A model generated the notes under the pieces. It was not told the origin of the DNA, did no database searches, and was given only the letters and a program-made list of their open reading frames with translations. A stretch of 64,000 nucleotides of DNA from positions 1 to 64,000 of the forward strand of contig CAIYRB010000181.1 in the NCBI GenBank assembly GCA_903928445.1, read 5' to 3'. Source of the DNA: an uncultured Pseudomonadota bacterium (GTDB lineage: Bacteria; Bdellovibrionota_B; Oligoflexia; Oligoflexales; CAIYRB01). The position numbers were made by a program, and so were the translations under genes. Below are positions 61,813 through 64,000 of this stretch, one piece after another (the first letter of the stretch is position 1; each line of letters starts with the position of its first letter).

Positions 61813-63387
61813 TCACAGGACGATATTGGTCGATAGAAAGCGCGACGTATCGCCGTCCAAAATCCCGCGGATCAGTGTCTTTCCCGAGGCGTCCTGTTTT
61901 GCCGCAACCATCGAACGGATGGAAAAGGAACGAAGTGCATCATAGACGCTAAGAGTCCCCTCAGCTGAGTCCTTCCTTCCGGTAAAAGGAAACACATCTG
62001 GTCCGCGTTGGCACTGCGTATTGAGATTGATGCGGCAAACCTGATTGACCAGGCGATCGATCAGCGGCCCAATGACTTCGGGATTGCTGCCAAACAGGCT
62101 AACTTGTGCGCCATATTTAGACTCGACCATATAGGTTAAGACGGTGCCGACATCATCAAATGGCACGATTGGTACGACTGGCCCAAACTGCTCTTCTTGG
62201 GCAAGGCGCGCGGTCAGCGGTACGTCTGTCAATACCGCAGGGTAGAACAACGCGCCATCGACTCTCCCGCCACGATCTGGATTGGCTAGCTTGGCACCGC
62301 GGCTTTGTGCATCGGCAATGAGGCTAGTAAGGTACGCCGGCTTTTCGGTGTCAGGTAGTGGAGTGATTTGCACATCAGGCTCCCAGGGCATCCCGCACTT
62401 CAGGGCGTCAACCTTCAGCACAAAGCGGCGGGTAAACTCGAAGACGAGCGAACGATGAACAAACAGCAGCTTTAGGGCCGTGCAGCGTTGACCGTTAAAC
62501 GATAACGAACCACGTAAACACTCGTTCACCGCCAGATCGAGATCGCAATCCGCTAGGACAATAGCCGGGTTCTTTGCGTCGAGTCCAAGGATCGACCGGA
62601 AACGATTGGGATGGGGGTGCTCTTGCTTGATGCGGTTGGCGACAGGACTCGAACCAATAAAGGCCAATACATCGATTAGGCCAGTCTTGACCGCCGGTCC
62701 GACGATCTCACGTCCGTGACCATTCAAAATGTTAACGACACCCGCGGGAAAACAATCGCGAAAGGGCTCCAACAGTAGGTCCCAAAATAACTGGCCGTAC
62801 CGTGGCACTTTGACGACCAAGACATTGCCCATGATCAGGGCGGGGATCAGCGTTGTAAATGTCTCATTGAGGGGGTAGTTGAATGGACCCATACACAGCG
62901 TCACGCCCAGTGGTGCACGGCGTATTTGTGCCAGTAGGCCGCCGGCAAACTGGAAGCGGCTGGCATCGCGCTCAAGTTGCTTGACCTCCTCGAGGGTGTC
63001 GTTGATATAGGTGATCGTCCGATCGAATTCACTTTGGGCATCGACCCAACTCTTGCCGATTTCCCACATAAGTAGCTGGCAGATCTGCTTGCGAAGCGGC
63101 AGCATTCGGTCGCGAAATTGCGTCACCGCCGCCAGGCGCTCTTCCGTCCTGGCCAAAGGCCAGGGGCCCTGACCTCGGGCCCAGGCGATGCGAGCCGCAT
63201 CGACCGCCGACAGAAAAAGTTCTTTATCGACGTTAGGGGTTTCTCCAATCAGCGTCGGACCCATGGTGCCGATGGCGGTGCTTTGGCTAAAGACCTGCTT
63301 GCGCGCGTAGCCGCTCTCATGAACGGTGCCACCGATCAGGATACGCCCTTTGAGGTTTGGGGCGTTGGCTGGTATCGCAGCGTTCAT
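61813..63387 (-). CDS. Aldehyde dehydrogenase, GapN-like subfamily
   Basis: NAD(P)-dependent oxidation of an aldehyde, possibly glyceraldehyde-3-phosphate. LGVTLCMGPFNYPLNETF, the nucleotide loop around FIGSSPVANRIKQEH, the catalytic Cys in SLSFNGQRCTALKLLF (about 297), and EEQFGPVVPIVPF are present. The usual LELGGK segment, with its general-base Glu, reads LGLDAKNPAIVL, so Glu appears to be Gly; this may be a subfamily trait. The ATG at 63387 follows GAGGTG by five bases; length is 524, a little longer than usual. Ends five bases from the TPR regulator, tail to tail. Confidence 0.9.
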   Translation of the reverse strand: MNAAIPANAPNLKGRILIGGTVHESGYARKQVFSQSTAIGTMGPTLIGETPNVDKELFLSAVDAARIAWARGQGPWPLARTEERLAAVTQFRDRMLPLRKQICQLLMWEIGKSWVDAQSEFDRTITYINDTLEEVKQLERDASRFQFAGGLLAQIRRAPLGVTLCMGPFNYPLNETFTTLIPALIMGNVLVVKVPRYGQLFWDLLLEPFRDCFPAGVVNILNGHGREIVGPAVKTGLIDVLAFIGSSPVANRIKQEHPHPNRFRSILGLDAKNPAIVLADCDLDLAVNECLRGSLSFNGQRCTALKLLFVHRSLVFEFTRRFVLKVDALKCGMPWEPDVQITPLPDTEKPAYLTSLIADAQSRGAKLANPDRGGRVDGALFYPAVLTDVPLTARLAQEEQFGPVVPIVPFDDVGTVLTYMVESKYGAQVSLFGSNPEVIGPLIDRLVNQVCRINLNTQCQRGPDVFPFTGRKDSAEGTLSVYDALRSFSIRSMVAAKQDASGKTLIRGILDGDTSRFLSTNIVL

Positions 63388-63574
63388 AGTGCACCTCATG
63401 ATGGATTTTCTTTACCCATATCACGACTATGGGTTTAATGCGAAGACCGTCGCGGCGCCAAGGGGCGGTTGGCTGACATATCGTTGTGGCCATCGGCCTT
63501 AGTGGCTGCTAAAAGCTTGCAATAGAATTTACTTCGATAGAAACCCTCGGCCCATGGGCTGATCGGAGCTGCCG

Positions 63575-64000
63575 ATGCCATCAATAGCGACGAAGACCGT
63601 GACATTGACCGTTGCCGATCACACCGTCATGGCAGCATACGTCGCCATCCCTGAGCAGCCTTCAGGTGCCGCCGTATTGGTGCTGCAGGAGGCCTTTGGC
63701 GTTACTCGGCACATCCGCAGCGTCGCTGACCATTTTGCGGCGCAAGGATACCTAGCGATCGCTCCGGAGCTATTCCACCGTACTGCGCCGCAAGGTTTTG
63801 AAGGGCCTTATGCTGACTTCAAGGCGGTCGCTCCCCATTGCTACGCGATCACCCAGGGCGGCCTTTCTGCAGATCTGGACGCTGCATTCGCCTGGCTCAA
63901 TACTCAGCCTGGAACGATCAAAGATCGGATTGGCTGCATAGGCTTTTGCATGGGGGGCCGAGCCGCCTTTCTCGCCAATGCGCTGCTACCGATCAAAGCC
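63575..64000 (+). CDS. Dienelactone hydrolase-family protein, truncated by the window end
   Basis: An ATG at 63575 with GGAG six bases upstream (63565-63568) opens a frame that stays open for 142 codons to the end of the window. The sequence VLVLQEAFGVTRHIRSVADH, AAQGYLAIAPELFHR and IGCIGFCMGGRAAF is that of the dienelactone hydrolase alpha/beta-hydrolases. The nucleophile is the Cys in GFCMGG. The catalytic Asp and His would lie beyond the window. It hydrolyses lactones or esters; the substrate is unknown. It is divergent from the aldehyde dehydrogenase gene. Confidence 0.9.
   Translation, partial: MPSIATKTVTLTVADHTVMAAYVAIPEQPSGAAVLVLQEAFGVTRHIRSVADHFAAQGYLAIAPELFHRTAPQGFEGPYADFKAVAPHCYAITQGGLSADLDAAFAWLNTQPGTIKDRIGCIGFCMGGRAAFLANALLPIKA

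Overview
The window is a 64 kb stretch of a gene-dense, moderately GC-rich chromosome from a Gram-negative bacterium. The evidence is outer-membrane barrel proteins, many lipoproteins, an O-antigen ligase, a Tol-Pal type CpoB protein, LysM cell-wall proteins, and a bacterial housekeeping set (RsmA, TsaD, AspRS, TopA, RuvAB, MetK, IF2, NusA). The mix of PilZ proteins, TPR lipoproteins, a PlsB-type acyltransferase and several family-orphan secreted proteins suggests a deltaproteobacterium-like lineage (Bdellovibrionota/Oligoflexia or Myxococcota grade). That placement is inference; no rRNA is present to settle it. I saw no tRNA, rRNA, CRISPR array, insertion sequence or prophage.

Layout. 0-3.5 kb, minus strand: a truncated gene, rsmA, tsaD, a CpoB-like lipoprotein and a small acidic protein. 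3.5-7.8 kb: a DEAD-box RNA helicase with an RG-rich tail, a bidirectional terminator, an outer-membrane protein, an orphan CpaF/VirB11-type ATPase and a small basic secreted protein. 7.9-13.8 kb: aspS facing topA-smg-dprA. 13.9-19.7 kb: an envelope cluster on the minus strand (O-antigen ligase, PilZ protein, TPR lipoprotein, LysM protein, plus an unknown lipoprotein). 19.9-28.5 kb: small barrel-like protein, a degenerate EEP-fold lipoprotein, acyl-CoA dehydrogenase, an RluA-type pseudouridine synthase, and plsB, rsgA and panC. The panC leader appears structured and ends in a strong hairpin terminator. 28.9-34.2 kb: a RodZ-like protein, a PilF-like lipoprotein, a C-terminal processing protease and a haem-c lipoprotein. 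34.2-36.7 kb: a tyrosine/glycine/histidine-rich repeat protein followed by an operon of an unknown membrane protein, a frameshifted HTTM (vitamin K carboxylase-like) protein and a DCC thiol oxidoreductase. 36.7-42 kb, minus strand: folE-yciO-mtnB-lipB-small Cys protein, a DHH phosphoesterase and a histidine-phosphatase homologue without its RHG motif. 42-48 kb: YtfJ-like protein, porin-like protein, and an operon HAMP protein-ruvA-ruvB-unknown 580-residue membrane protein. 48.3-56.3 kb: the conserved rimP-nusA-infB-rbfA-truB translation operon with metK coupled to its end. 56.4-64 kb: PilZ protein, secreted trypsin-like protease with a Gly-His hexapeptide repeat, a TPR/winged-helix regulator, a GapN-like aldehyde dehydrogenase and the start of a dienelactone hydrolase.

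The most interesting regions are the haem lipoprotein / GYYGGHHGG protein / HTTM-DCC segment (32.8-36.7 kb), the structured panC leader (28.45-28.88 kb), the GHAIIN-repeat protease (57.2-59.3 kb), the ruvAB-linked unknown membrane protein (44.2-45.9 kb) and two enzyme homologues that have lost catalytic signatures (20.6-21.6 kb and 41.4-42.0 kb). Most gene starts were chosen from Shine-Dalgarno spacing or family N-termini and remain predictions.
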